Numbered from the stretch's first letter, positions 22,908 through 37,325 are shown. The stretch: DNA of 64,000 nt from Turnera subulata (GCA_028386065.3 JAKUCV010004830.1:1-64000); one strand, 5' to 3'. Made by a program: numbers and translations. The notes: a model not told the origin generated them from the letters alone.

Positions 22908-24273
22908 CTTGTCTGAATTTGAGGGTCACAGTTTTCTTTTTCTTCTTTTTTGGTGTTTTTTTTTTTGTCTTCTGATGTGTTGCTGTTATTTTGGTGAGGT
23001 CGGTGGAGGATGTTAATGAAGCTAGGCCTGGTCTAATCTATAGTGCATTGTCTTTCTTGAAACTTGTTATTGTTCTGGAGAGCTTTGATCATCTCTTCCT
23101 CGTCGTTACCTGCTGCTTGAGGAGGAGGAAGAGGTGGTAACAAAAGCAAAGTTTGTCACCAACAAAGAGCTGATTGTATTGTAAAATGATACTTAATTTT
23201 AGTTTGGGGTAACAACGTGAGTATGATGAGAGGCTTCAGGCTGTTTTGAGATTAGGACCGGCCAGATTGTCCTTAAAGAACGCTAATTTTGTTGACTTGG
23301 TCTTCCCTTTTCTTTCCTCCAAACAAAGATAATTAATTATCCTCTTGCCTCTCTTTTTTCTCCTGATATTTTAAGTGTTGGGTGTTCTTTCCATTTTCAG
23401 ATTGCTAGTCGCTATATTCCCGGTTGGTCCTATGCTACGCCTAATCATTTAATTTATGAAAAGGCTATTTTATCCCTTTCTAAGAAAATAACAGGATCTG
23501 ACCAAAAAATTAAAAAAGGAAAGAGAAAAGAATAAGAGGAGGTTCAACCGTTGAAGTGACGAGCCACCATGCCCAAAAAGTGAAAGAAACCCTGTTGGGT
23601 ATTCATAAAAGGCTGATTGCACATTTAGGTTCTAGCTGCTTTTTCTCCGAGTCCAAGGATACTCCAATTTACTTTGAAGCCTCGTAAGCCACTAAACGCC
23701 AATTTCGAGTTTAACATTCAGCAGAGTACCCCAATTTCGAGCTTACCATTCGGCATAGATATACCCACCAGCAATTTCCAATGAAAGTCCAAAATACCAT
23801 TTCAAAACTCTTTAGAATTGGTCAGCTGGAGACATAAACAACTTCGCAAGAACATAGAAAAAAGGGTGTAGCAGGGAGGAGAGATCCACACCAAGACAAT
23901 ACAAATAAACATTCTCTTCTTGCCAAGTGAGGAAAAAAGGGGCAAAGCTTAATTACAGCCTCTGGGTTACTTGAGGGTAGCAGTGAGCTGCTAGAGATAA
24001 AACTACAAAGCTTCAACCTACTACCCAGCCCGTTGAAGAAGAATCATAATCTGATCCCTACGGCCGCATATGTTAGTGCCAGATAGAATGGCGTTATACA
24101 ATATGGATTAGCAACTACTAGTTTCTCACTGTGTTATGCACTTCCTAATCCTTTTTATGTACAAAGACCAAGTTCGGTTTGACCGGAACTATCTTGCAAA
24201 GTTGCAAGCCAACACAGAACCTGCTTTGCTGTTGGTCAATATAGCATCGTATGATTTATGGCATGAGCATCAT
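22908..24273. other. Syntaxin upstream region and VAL3 3' flank
   Basis: The sequence just above 22907 contains the syntaxin leader, with T-rich runs at 22930-22970. The DNA up to about 24270 has only short random frames. The 3' untranslated region of the minus-strand VAL3 gene should fill the last few hundred bases. Confidence 0.45.
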
Positions 24274-27200
24274 CTATCCAGTGGCTGGAGTCGATGTAGA
24301 TGTCTTCACAGTAAAAACTGCAGCAAGATCCTTGTCAGCATCTTGATGCCTGCTGCCATTGCCAGTCTCTTCACCAGTTCTTGATCCTCCCAGCATTGAA
24401 TTTGCTGCCGGATGATTATCGCCATCTGAACTCAACACTTTTGGATGCTTGATGTATCTTTCTGTGCCATCTTGCAGCGTCCTTATCATGCTTCCAGAAT
24501 CTGAACCGGGTGATAACTCATCTTCTCGCTCTGGCTGGATATTCAGGTCAATCTGGCCTTTGAAAGGTGAAGTGGAAGATTTCACTCTGTTAAGTTCATC
24601 ATCAGAACCTTCACTCAATACCACTATCTTTTTGTTGTTTGGACTGCTGCTTCCAGCTTTACTAGATGGCAAGGGGTCATCATCTAGCAATTTCTCTGGC
24701 AAAGGTGATTGTTGCTTCTTTGTAGTTTCAGATTCTTTCACTGTTTGCTTCTTCTCACGCTTCATCATCAGAGTTTTAAAACGTCGCTTGACTGTTTGAC
24801 AGACATTACACGTGCATGTCTGCTTGTGTTTGCAGCCCTTCCCGCTTGGAGGCTGAATACAAACAATGCAAGAGCAGCCAGGTCTATGACGGGGGTGCTT
24901 TGTGGTCATCACCTGAGATGAAGCTGGGAGTGACTCCCCCTCCTCTAAAATAGCCAGGTTCGCAAGAGTGTCAAGCCCCTCTGCTTCAACATTACCAGTA
25001 TCATGTTTAACAGCCTTCATTTTCTTCAAAGCTACTAGTTGACAAGCAAACCATAAGTTACATTTGCAGTAGTTAGAACAAGCAAGCAGCAACATTACAA
25101 GAGTTACTATTCTAAAGAACACTGTTCTTGGTATTTGGTATCACACTAGAGAATTAACACCTTTGCTCCTGAGACATTGATTGCTCTATATTGAGTACAA
25201 ATAAAAATAGAGTAACAATAATAGAAACTAGTTCCAAGCAGCTTTTACCTAGATTAGTGGCTGGTAGCAGATCTTCAAGCTGTTCTGCGGTCAACTCTTG
25301 AGCTACAGAACACAATGATCTGACAGCACAGGTGATTTGAGTTAACAAAGTGCCCCAAAGTCTACAATTTACAATATACTTGTACCAGAAAGTTCACATG
25401 CTACGCATATGTTTGTCTCTTGTTTGAGCAAACAATGACTTGAGGAGCAGTAGCCTAATAGCATAAATGATGCAAATTAAGCAGAACTCTGCCTTACACA
25501 ACAAAGTTTAAACTTTCGAACTATCGTATGCACATACTCATTGAGAGAAAAAAACATAGGAGCATTGGCCAAGCGGTCATTTAATATTCAGGTCTTGGAG
25601 GACCACCAAGAGACCCTAAAATAGAGAGCAAGAAACACCCATAATAAAAGTAGTGGAGGCATATTGCACCTTTCCGGGTCCCATGTGTTAGAAGAACACG
25701 TCCATCTAGAAGGAAGAAGAGCATGGGCAGGCAATTTGCGCCACTTGGAACAATCTTCACATTGAACCCATTGGATTTTTTGGCTGACAGAAGGGAAGAC
25801 AAATAGTATCAGAATTTTCTCGTCAGAATCAGAGGAAAATGACAGGTCAGTGAGTTTTAAAGACAACATATCATGATCAAGACTCTTGCTATAAGAAAAG
25901 CAAATCAGAAGGCGTGCTTTTTCATTCACCGAGATACAAAATTGGAATTGTATTACGCAGAACAATAATAGGTATGATAAAGAGATGGTTTTTGGGTAAG
26001 GCTTATTCATTTTCACATCCTCCACTTCACATTCACCAGTGCATTCACTGACATCCATATCAAGGGAGGACATCAAGGCACAAGATATTCTCCATTCTAA
26101 TTTTAAGAAAAGAAAAAAAAAAGAGTTATTATAAGGGACTCCAGGCCTAGGGGCAAAATTTCTGGAGCCAGTCTTGGTGCTTTATAAAGAAACAACAGTG
26201 TTTTACTTTCGAAAGCATTAAACTAATATATCTAGACAAAAAAGTAGATACTCTGTTTCCAATATGGCTTTCTCTGTATTTATATGGTTTTAATCAAGGA
26301 AAAGCTATAATAAGACAATGGGGAAGTCAAACCTATCCAAGCATGTTGGCCTTATGACCTTTTGGGGCCTACACAGCTGCATATAAATTCAGCTAGACAA
26401 CTGCAATCTATACCACCGTAGATTCACTAACAGAACTGCTAGTGATATCATACATGAACTTCAATTAAGGACCTCAAAGAAAAGATAGAAATGAAGGTTT
26501 AAGCATGCAAGATAAGTACTTTACCCAGTATTATCTGTTGAAAAAATTGTTGGTTTCCCCAGCACTGGTGCTTCCTGCAATAAAAAGCAAGTCAGATCAC
26601 AGAATTTATAAGATACAAAGACGCAATTCTGCTTTTGTATATGTCAGGGGTAGGAACTCAGAATTCACATGGGTAAGCTTGACAAATCATGGGACAAATC
26701 CTCCAAAAATTTCAATTTGCACACCATACCGATGAAAGTCTCGAAAGATGATGAATAAAAGCTCATTTACAAGTTGTTCTTCAGTGAAACACAAATTTGA
26801 TTACAGGAAATGTTTGGAAGAGTGAAATTGTTCCAATAAGGGTTCATGTTCATGTTTCTAATTAACATGTCTACAAACTACTTTTCATTCCTTCCCAAGA
26901 AGAAAGAAAGCTAGCTTAACACAACACAAAAAAGCAGGCATTTTACTACTAGACATCACAAATTTTCACATAGACCAACTCTGTACTGCCATATCTTGTC
27001 ACCTCTGTTAAAATTGAGTGGTCAGAAAACCATCAGACTATATGGCTCTCTACACAAACTAATCACTCCAATGGCAACATTTGATACATGTTACCACAGT
27101 AGCTCAGGAAAGACAATAATAAATAGATAATGCAACCCATAAATCACATGAATGAGTTTATGAAATCATTATATTGGCTTAATGTGAGCACAAAGAAACA

Positions 27201-30200
27201 AATCACAAAGGACAATGATCATGAAGAAATTCAAGGGTAACTACAGAGACAAAGAAGGGCAAACACCAGAACAAACTCATTTAGCAAGGAAAAAACCATA
27301 CCTCATATTCCTCAAATTCAAATCCTTCAATCACCACTATGCTAGGCACATGTTCAGGAGGAGGGCGTAGCAATCCTTGTGCTTCTTCCCAAGTAATTTT
27401 CAACTCTATCATGTCTTCGTTTTCAAACCGTAGCCGCTTACTCTTTGAACCCAAGAGGGGGTTTTTCCTTTTTTTGATTGGAGACTTACCTTCAAGGACT
27501 TCTTTTGCTATATATCCTGACTTGTCAACTTTAGACCAGGGGCTAGGATCTGCCAATTCAACCTGGTTCAACCAAAAAAACCTAGGTGATCCTGAGTTAC
27601 CCATCAAATGAAAAGCTAAAGCAAAGTTTTGAGGTACTGACATATCCATTTGTAGAAGTGCTATTACCAGCCTTACTTGTTTCGTTTTCCTGGACCAAAA
27701 AAGAAATAATAATTTTAGAGCTGATTTGCTGACATATATGCTACATTACAAATTTAATCTTGGAAGAACAACAACTGTTGCGGTTCAGATACTATTATCT
27801 AAGTTATCAGTTCGAATTGCCCAAGTCACAAGGAATTGCCAAAAATGAACACCAGTAATATGGAAAGGTAAACTTTGATAGTGCCTCCTTCAACTTCTTT
27901 TCTATAATATAAGCTCCATACGAATTAAATAACAAACTTGCAACTCATCATGGGGAAATTGAAGGCAAATATAGTTATAGCATAACCTGTGATTTTCCAT
28001 GAGCAAGAACATAAGCAGTAATCAAACCATGAATTATAATACAACGTAATCTGTCAGTCCTGAACATCAGATACCAGAGATCTGTAAAAACATGATCCCT
28101 TAATGATAAGGTATTGAATCCCAAACATCAGGAATAAAAACAAAGCAGCAGAAATGAGAACTGCCTTAACTATTCTCTGCACCCTCCAGCAAACACAAAT
28201 ACAATCTAAAAAGAAAAACTGCGTTTTGAATATGAACAAGGTCATACCTGGTCAGATGGTGGAGCAGTGGAGGCCTTCCTGTATCCCATAACCAATTTTC
28301 CTTCAGGCTCTAACCTACTAAAGGTTACTGAAACAAAGAACTACATTTCAGCAGCATAGATGAAACTTTAGAACAACTGAAAATAAGACATGAAACAAGG
28401 AGATGAGAAGAAAAATGTTAAACTAACAGCACCTAGACATCAGACCAGATCTAATGGGCATGCACAGGGCCCCGAGAGATCATGTAAACACATAGAAGCC
28501 AAGTGCAAAATAACTCGAAAGAAAAACATTGAAAACAGTGTCCAAATAAGAGATCAATTGTTGCCTAATTTCAGTTGTTACCTATGTCACCGGCTTGCAG
28601 CTGCATGTTCTGTATGCACGGAGTTACCCCCTCAAGAACATACATCCTGCTGTTATTGTTGGGCCAGAAGCGGAATTGAAATATCCATTCTTTTCCTTTA
28701 GAATCCTGGACCTTGAGAGGTAAACCTTCAGGCTGCGCGATGGGCGGAAAATAGGCCTGTCTCAAGGTAAGTGCCAATTAACATCTAAAAACCCAATATG
28801 ACAGAAAACTGCAAAGAAATCACATAAGATAAACATGCGTGTGCAGGTGCACACAGACAGAGAGTTAGGAGGACATTGCCAAAGAACTTTCTGGAGCAAT
28901 TTGCATTATCCGTCAAGTTATCCACAAAATTCTACAAATCTTGCCCAACAGAATGTTACACAAGAGTCAAAGTGCATCTACATCCAAAAGAAGCATAGAT
29001 TTTTAATTATAGGACAACAGCTAAAACAGGGAGGCTTGACTGACTGGATAAAGGTCCTTTTCATGATTCTTCCTGAACACTATAGCCTCACTTTATCCAA
29101 CTTATGCACAGTCTCAAACTATTTTATAGTATGTGGAATCTGCTTCCAAAAGTTCTAGGACAAAACTTCCACGCAGAACAGAGCACGTATGCAAGAGGGA
29201 ATGTGGGCAAGCCAATTTCATGCACTGGTGTTAAAAGGAAAAAAATAAAAAGAAGAAAAAGTAAAGGACCAATTGGTGGACCATTTGAACCCTAGATTCC
29301 TATATTCTCCTTCCAGATGCTCCTTAGGTCCTTTGGGAAAATCATATTGCATCTTTTCCATTAAGCTATATAAACAAGAAAAGAAACCTGACAATATTGT
29401 TTTCCACAGAAATCTAAAGGAGAATGCTTCGCCTTACTTTTTGGTCTGAACAGAAAGGAAGAGTAACCAAGGTTGTGTTCTGGTTAATCCCACAGAATAT
29501 TTCCACTATGAAAGCTTTGAACAGCCTTGCAGCATACAAAATTAGAGCTGGACAGGGTGAGAAGTCAAGACATAGTAAGTTACCTCTGCACATTTTTTTG
29601 GAAGCACCAAGCGCCCAATCCGCCCAGCATCACTGGCACTCAACATTTTCTCAAACAAAGGCTTGATTACAGAATTAGAACTTAATAATGTCAAGGTTAT
29701 TGGACTTGGGGTGGATGAGCTTAAAGAAAATGAATATAAACACCTTACAAAATAAATAATGTAAAGTATACCCATCCCAAGGCTAACTCATTTTAATAGC
29801 ATGTAAGAATGACAAGAGTGATAGATATAGTATGCATGGAGAGAGAAAACAGAGGAGAAAGGTCATCACTTGAATTGAAGGATACTTTCCAGAGATTTGT
29901 TGTAGCTCCTCATCAGTAAATCTTGGCCAGTACCGGGGCAGCAACTGGCTTCTTCCACGGGATTCAGCTCGAGGCCTTGCATTGCGATTCTGATCGATTG
30001 ATAAATCAACCCCATTACTTATATTACCATGGAAATGCTTTGAAAGTGGAGAAGAAGCGGTTGGTCGGAAAAAAGTCCCAGAGCTCCCAGTTTGACCATT
30101 GGTTTCATTTTCGTAAGGTGTTGCCACACCAATTTGTGGAGCACATAGCTCGCCCCTCAGAGAAGAAGATTGATGCGATATATTTATATGAGAACCAGGT

Positions 30201-32974
30201 TGATCCACCCCATTGATACCTGCAACAAAAAGTTTACATCAGGTTTAACTATTGCCAAATGTTCTTTGTACAAACAGCTTTTTTTTTTTTCAAATTGTGG
30301 CACAAATATGTCAAAACATCACACTACTTCCTTGCAGTAGCACAAAATGCAGGTAAAGACTCACTACCTGCATTCCCAGTTTCAAGTATATCACGTATTC
30401 CCAGCTTCAGGCCTCCATTTATTACTCTCTCAGAAAAATCCTCAGTTTTCACTTTTTCCAAGGAAAGAGAAGATGCATCGGAATTAAGCCTGACAACATC
30501 GTACATAACCCTTGGAGGCAATTCAGACTGGGGAACAGGAGAATTAAATAAACTGGGTGCCTGACGCCATGGTACAGGACCAGATCCAGCTAATTGACTC
30601 CAACCTTTGATGGAAGGGTCTTTAACTCTCTCAGATAAAGATGCATGAGAAAATAAAGAAGACGCCCAAGCATTTGGTGTCTGAGATACAGAGTAAGGAA
30701 CATAATCAGTCTTTCACGCGTAGTTAATCATGTCAGGTTCAAGTGGAGCAAGAATAGTTTATGGACTAATTCAAAACAAATAAATAACAAGTTATAAATA
30801 TGTATAACAAAGGGAAACATGTACATCATTGTCCAAACAATCGAATGATAATCAAGAACTGCATGGTCTTGGTAAAAATAGAATATTTGGATGGCAAGAA
30901 TCAGTGTCATACTTACAAAAAGAATGTTTTTCCTTGCGCATGCCATGCACTCGATCCCGCCAGCATCCAACAATACAAATGCATGAAGTGAAACAATGCA
31001 CCCACAATGAACTTGCTGCGATATAAATTAATCATACGATACATTAGAGTGCAAATAACCCAACTTGGTGGATATTGATTACCTATAAAATATCTACCTG
31101 AGACTCAATAGCACATCAATCAGAATATTTTTCTCACCTTCCCGCAAGACTCACAACACCTCCAACCAGAGGCATTCATGTGGAATGTCTCACAGAATCT
31201 CCCATCTTCATAGGCAGAACTAAACCATATGAGCTATAATCAGTTGTTAATCCAACGATAAGAACAAAAGAAAAAGGCATCACAACACATAAATCTTGAG
31301 AAACCTGCTAAATCAGAAAGTTATACAGCACAAACTACAAACTCCTGTTGAATGAGATCTCCCATTATTCATTCATTTTTAAGAAAAAACACCCGTTGCC
31401 TTAGCAACAAAATTAACCTCGTGTCACCTAAATCCAGATAGCTAGTTATCTACTAACATAGGATTGAAACGTAGCAAATTCTAGAGTCTAAGATGTCACT
31501 CTCCAATGTCTGTAGCATTAGCCTCTTCCATATTTCAAAAAATGTCCCTTACTACCAACAAGATCCTAGATCTATGCACAGCTTCTTACCAAGCAAGCAA
31601 ATCACAAGTTAAAAACTACCCAAGATCCCCACTCCAAGAGAGGAAAGAAGTAGGACATTTACCACTTTAACTTCAAGATTTGGGTGCACTACCAACCATA
31701 GTGAATCTACTTGCAATAAGACTGAGTTAAAAGAGAAATATTAAGAGGACACCGTCCAACCACAGAATTTTACTGAATTCAAAAATAAAATTGATATTCT
31801 AGACAAACCTCGGGCAATTTTCAAAGCAGAAAGGAAAATCTTAAACCAAAATCCAGTCCAGCATTCCACGTATAGTTTTAAAGATAGATGTGCATTTTTG
31901 AAACTCCGACAAACATCCAAGAAAATACATGTATTCCATCCATTCATTCAATACATGACTGCAAGTAAGCACAAGCAACTAGACAGGATAGCTCAATGTT
32001 GGCATCTCAAATAAATTCGTCCGCTGATTAGTATTGGCAGAACTTAGTTCTTATTTGAGCAAGCCTTTGCCTTATATTGTCACTATTTGTATCCACGCCG
32101 CTTCTTTTACTCCAAACACATTCACAACCTTATGTCCACCGTGGTTTATTGATTCAATCTCCACGGACGCACGTTATATCTTTGTTTGACATCAAAGCTA
32201 ATCCTTACTCTAACTTCACAGCCTAAAATTCCCATAAATCCAACTAGCACCAACAAACAGTCATATTAATTGTTACCATTTATAAATCTTCAAAACAACC
32301 CCTAGCAAGTAGGCACAGAGTGTTGACACACGTAACCTAAAATCCTAAGCAACAAACTACGCAATAAGCATTCCAAATTCGACAACATAATAAAACAAAG
32401 CAAGAAGGTACAACAAGACGGAAAATTAGGGGAAGAAAGACTTAAAACAAAGCGTTGACGAAGCCAGAAGAGTAGATATTAACATGCATTCATTTTTCTC
32501 TACTCAAAAAAACATAAAACATTAAAAAAAACGAAATTCCAAAGTTAACCTCCAAACAAACCCCAATTTTCAGCTCCACAACAACAACTTCCCAAATTTA
32601 GCAAATACCAAAAGTAAAGGCACACTCAAACCGCACCGAGTTCACCATCCAAATTCACACCAAATTCACAGACATAATTGTCCCGTATTTTCCCCGTCCC
32701 TTCAAACGGCGAAGGAAAAAAAAAACTCAAAAACGACAGAAGTGTTAATTTGGTTCACGGAAACTCACGCGCATCGATCGCAGAGGTCGGCCAAGTCGCC
32801 GGAGCGGAGGCGCCAGCCTTTACGAGATTTGAAGTCCGTACAATAGGGATTGAAGCACTTCTTTGACTGCGCCGAAGAAGACGAAGAAGTGGTAGCGGCA
32901 GTAGTAGTAGCACCAGTAACAGCAGCAGCAGCTGAGCTGGCGGCGGCGGCGGCGGAGGCAGCAGAAGCTGCCAT
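24274..32974 (-). CDS. VAL3: VAL-family B3 transcriptional repressor (VAL3/HSL2-like; Os07g0563300-like)
   Basis: Fourteen exons join in frame to 896 codons: 32974-32769, 31219-31138, 31015-30917, 30680-30368, 30219-29886, 29680-29584, 28756-28582, 28327-28248, 27689-27642, 27562-27302, 26574-26525, 25783-25670, 25319-25249 and about 25034-24274. After an Ala/Ser-rich start comes a PHD-like zinc region ([38 protein letters not shown], about 38-150). The B3 domain lies at about 350-450 ([35 protein letters not shown]), the CW zinc finger at about 584-635 ([14 protein letters not shown]) and an EAR repression motif DLNIQP at 806-811. VAL proteins bind RY elements and recruit Polycomb and histone deacetylases to silence seed-maturation genes. 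VAL3 is preferred because its neighbours match Arabidopsis At4g21540-60. The exon 9 donor (TAT|GTCAGT) is weak, and the exon 14 acceptor could be 3 bp downstream. Confidence 0.93.
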
Positions 32975-34154
32975 CGAAACGGCTCCGCTTCGGGCGAGTG
33001 AGAGAGAAAGAGTTATACAGACTGAAAAAAGAACTGCTTAAAAAAAAGACCGATAACTACCTAACCATAACACATGATTTAAAAAAAAAAAATGAAAAAA
33101 ATGAAACGGAAAGAATATTTAGAATTTTGAAATGGTGAGGACAGGAAGAGAGGGTGAAATGGTGGATTTTACGGCCTGATCTGTGCAATCATGAATAATA
33201 GGGCTTTATATATATATGTGTAGAGACTGAAGAGAAAGAGAGGGTTTAGGTTGAGAGATAGAATAGAAGGGGGAGAGAGAGGAGAAATGGCTGTGGCTTT
33301 GCGTGCATTGAAGCGAGCGAGAGCGAAAAGAGAGAGAGAGAGAGTAATAAATGTGTTTTTCTTTTGCTTAATATTTATATAATCCACGCTCCTGCGCGTG
33401 TGCTTCTGCGCGTCTGGTTGTTACGAGGGCTAAATATTTGGGAGTTTCTTGATGATTGATGATGGGAGCCAAAGCTTAATAGTAGTAGTGAAATTGCTTA
33501 GGCCAGGTTGTGGCAGTGGGGTGGGTGATTTAATAAAGAGGATTATACTAGTTTAGGAAATGAGTGACGAATTGGTGACTAATTATTTATCTCTCTTGAT
33601 TATAGTTTTTAAAACTTATCTGTTTCCTAAAACGTTAGTATTAGTTAGGAGTTGAATAAGGGAACCAAGTTATGGACTTGACTTGTTATTGAACGAAAGA
33701 ATATTAGACTTAATTCCTTTCTGTTATTATATATATTTTTTCAGGAGTTTCGGTGGTTATGATGATCTACCAAAACATGCAGCCGCAAGCAACGCACATC
33801 CTAGAATTGAAGAGTAGCGTGGTGGTAATAAGAATAATTTGTTAAAAGCTTAGTGTATGTATTAAAAACATGGCGGATTCTGTTGCAACTGGAAGGTGAT
33901 GGACTTAATTATGGACACTACACATGTAGTACTGCAACGGCGCGCTAACCTTCAAACTATTTTTGTTTATTTGGTAGGTGATATTAACTTCAAATCCAAT
34001 CTACAAAGAGTAATTTGGAGTAGTATTTTTGTTTATTTGGGTAGGTGAAATTAACTTCATATCTAATCTACAAAAAGTAATTTGGAGTAATAAAATCTCG
34101 TTACTAGTAAAAAGAGGGGGGTACAAGATAAATTAGCAAATAAGTAGTATTTGA
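32975..34154. other. VAL3 leader/promoter region and unassigned DNA
   Basis: The probable VAL3 leader holds GA-rich stretches at 33225-33345. A tandem duplication of 66-bp period starts at 33959. No other gene or element is supported. Confidence 0.45.
33959..34089. repeat. Tandem duplication, 66-bp period
   Basis: Unit 1 (33959-34024) and unit 2 (34025-34089) both begin ATTTTTGTTTATTTGG and continue TAGGTGA-ATTAACTTCA to AGTAATTTGGAGTA, with about five differences. A simple local duplication with no coding content. Confidence 0.8.
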
Positions 34155-34808
34155 TAGGGATGGCAAAAATCCCCATTAACGGGGGATCCGCGGGGATTCC
34201 TCGCCGTGGGGACGGGGATGAGGACGATTATTGACCCGTTGGGATGGGGATGGGGAGGATTTTCAACCCGAGACTAATTTAAGGATGGAGATGGGGATCA
34301 TAATACGCGCCCCACGGGGACCCGCAAAAATATAAAATAACGATTTTATCCTTCTAGTTACTCTATATACAAATATATATATATATATATTTCAAGTTTG
34401 GATTTTTAGCCATTTTGTTCAAATATAAAACAAAAAGGTAAAAGGATAATATAGACCATAAGTTTACTTTAATTCACTTAGTTTATTATATTTTTCATTA
34501 TCATGTTTGAATCTTTTAGTGGTAAAATATAGTATTAGATAGTAATATATATTTTGTATTGACACTAGTATTAATAAGTATTTTTGTAATTGCTTGAAAC
34601 TAAATTTCAAATTTTCAAGTAATAAAAATTGTAAATGTTTAAAATTAATAATTTGAGTCGTGGGGATCCGCGAGGATCCGTGGAGAGTGCGGGGGGCAGG
34701 GATTGGGACCAAATTCCTCCCGTCCCGGGGAATTAGGAGAGTTTTAGGTCGCGGGGACGGGGCGGGGATTCCTCTACCCGCACAATCTCCGCCCGGCTGC
34801 CATCCCTA
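34155..34808. mobile_element. hAT-like non-autonomous element, 654 bp
   Basis: The left end TAGGGATGGCAAAAATCCCC and the right end ...GGCTGCCATCCCTA form short terminal inverted repeats (TAGGGATGGCA). Subterminal regions are rich in GGGGAT/GGGGACGGGG on both sides with an AT-rich core, the typical architecture of plant hAT derivatives. Flanking 8-mers do not match, so the target duplication has decayed or been lost. No transposase frame. Confidence 0.7.
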
Positions 34809-35490
34809 CTGACGACTTTGTTTCCTTCCTGTTTTTTCCTATACCGAAGAAGAAGGCTGTTTTTTTACTTTTTACTAAAGCCAAAAAGTTTGTTGTCCTA
34901 TTTCGTGGGTAGGTTTGTTGAGAATAATGAAATCTGAGAGTACAAGGAAGGAAGGAGGAGGGAGGATTAATCATGTACATGTAATGTAACTCTCCTGGTC
35001 CTGGACAAATAAAACAAAAGGGTAGAGATAATTTTTGGGGTATAGTAGTGTGACCAATATGCCCTCATGCGGCGAATGTGGAGCTGTCAATGAGGTTTAC
35101 GATGAAAGAGAATAAGGAAAAGCCCGGAGGTCGTTTTTGTCAACTGGAATGGGGGCCACTAGTGGGCTGACTAATCATATGCATGGACCCGACGCGGGGA
35201 GTCATGCAACAATCACGTAAAGCTCAAGTCTCTACTACTACTCTTTTGGTCTCTACCTAAGCACGCGCTGTTGGCTTCAGTTTTGTCTGCCTGCCACTCT
35301 TTTCCGCCCGAAATTGTCCTCTAAAGTTCAAACCAAACTTGGGGGCATATATATATTTATGTAGTCCATTTTATTTGAGAGTTGAGACTCTTTATTATGG
35401 GAGATGTTGTTGTGTTTAGTCAAGCAGCTGTGATCGTAACTTGAATTCGAAATCTCTTACTTCATAGACGACCACATTATGAAATCAAAA

Positions 35491-35532
35491 CTATTATAAT
35501 GCAGATTCTCAAAAAAAAACTATTATAATGCA
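35491..35532 (+). mobile_element. Tail-only retroinsertion (16 bp) with 13-bp target duplication
   Basis: CTATTATAATGCA at 35491-35503 recurs at 35520-35532 around GATTCTC plus nine A. Confidence 0.6.
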
Positions 35533-37219
35533 AATCAAAAATCCAAATCCTCTGGAATATATTATATTATTTAAGATATAGGAGCTCTAAGTTTGAGGCG
35601 AATAATTTATCCAATTTGTTAATTCTTCTTTTCTTTATCGTAAGATGGCTTGAAGATTTTAATTTGGATTCTATGCGAAGAAGCATTAGCATTAGCAATA
35701 GAAGATTTTTACGTGCTCGAGAAAAAAATAAGATCATCACGATTCTTTGTGCGCGTTTGGGAAAAGGATCCTTGACACATGCTCAGGTGGATAGCACGTG
35801 ATTGAACTGGAAAAATAATACAATAATTTGTATAGTTCTACATGAATTCATTCGAAGGACCCCAGAGAAGAAAAAAAGACGAAATTCCTAGGCAACTCAT
35901 CAAATCATACGGGAAAAAAGTTGGATAAAGAGACTAAAACAAACATGGGTGAATTATTAAAGAATTACCTGTGTAGTGACCATCGAGATTGCAGATTGAA
36001 CTTCCAGTATGGTTTGGCCGTTGGCGATTTGTCAGGCATTAATTAATTAATGAGTATACACGGGGCCTTAAAATTAAGTGTCCCCCAAAATTATTCACCA
36101 GACGCAAGCAAATAATTATTACAAGTTGTGGTTTCCTATTTATATTTCATTATACGGGAACTATATATACGGAGAGACACAAATGAGTGATGATTGAGGC
36201 CTGTGATATAAAATTAGAGGTGATACACATGCAGTGCAATATACACGAACATAGTAGCGATGCATGCACACATTCATGGATTAATTGTCTGAGGTGCATG
36301 CATGGCGGCTTGAAAAAACTTGGGTTATAAAAATGTCGAGACAAAAAACAACACAAGCTAAGGTTTAACATATAAGTTTTTTTTTTTTTTTTACTAGCAC
36401 GATATCGATGTTATATATACTGATATATTCCTACTGATATATTCCAAAGCCGTAGTTCAAAGAAAATAAAGATATCGATTACCATTACATCTCGGCCACA
36501 TCTAACAACAATGTCGCTTTTCTTGTTCCCTCCCTAGGATAAAGCTCAACGTTTCACAATTTAGTGAGCGGTGACGGACTGCCACACGTATAACTCCTAA
36601 TAATTTCCACTGAAATGAATCTGAGAAGATAATTAAGCCAAAGTGTTAGTGGACTAGAAAGGTCCAGGAGCATCAATGACCATTTCTAGATTACAATTTT
36701 GGGAAGTTCGTTATAGTTAACTACCCGCTGTGATCTTAGTGTTGCTCGCTTGTTAGTTGATTTTTGGAAGAACAAGGTTGTGTATATATTGAATATATAT
36801 TGACTGTTGTTATATTATGAATAATTCTCTATATTATTGTTCAATAAATGAAGCTCTACATTTTTCTACATTCTTGTTTAATATATGATTTTTTTCGTCC
36901 ACCCGTTGAAGGTCTAGGCTGAAGGTTTCGAATTCAAATCTTTCTAGAAGCCCCATAAATGCAAAAAAAAAAAAAAGAGCCCTTGGTTTATCATCAATCA
37001 TCATAGCTTGGTTCTGTTTGGGCTCCCTGTTTTTTTTTTTTTAAAAAAAATGAGCCTCAATTAATCTTTCTTTCTATTCGGGACCTGGAAATATTTAATT
37101 CGGTAATACACTCACCCTTATTCCAAATATTAATAATTCTGTTAGATCCAAACAGTAAAACATAACAGGTTTAAAATAAATATATTAGGAGTATGAATAT
37201 CTATCACTTGAAACTAATG

Positions 37220-37287
37220 TAGATCCAATACACGTAGCAGCTTAATAAATCATCATTCTTCACAAAAAAAAAAAAATAGATCCAATA
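37220..37287 (+). mobile_element. Short poly(A) retroinsertion (46 bp) with 11-bp target duplication
   Basis: TAGATCCAATA at 37220-37230 recurs at 37277-37287. The insert ends TTCTTCAC plus 13 A. Confidence 0.55.
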
Positions 37288-37325
37288 GATTAACTTCCAG
37301 AAAAAGAAAAAAAGAATTTGGATAA

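Larger units (their letters stand above)
34809..37320. other. Gene-free AT-rich stretch
   Basis: Frames here are short and without domains. Two tail-only insertions (35491-35532 and 37220-37287) are listed separately. A GGTTTCGAATTC-like B box followed by an A run near 36926-36977 hints at another eroded SINE, without target duplication that I could confirm. Confidence 0.5.

Noticed and set aside
24449..24921. Plus-strand frames opposite the last VAL3 exon
   Set aside because: Shadows of the coding strand, which carries the EAR motif and the conserved [10 protein letters not shown] block.
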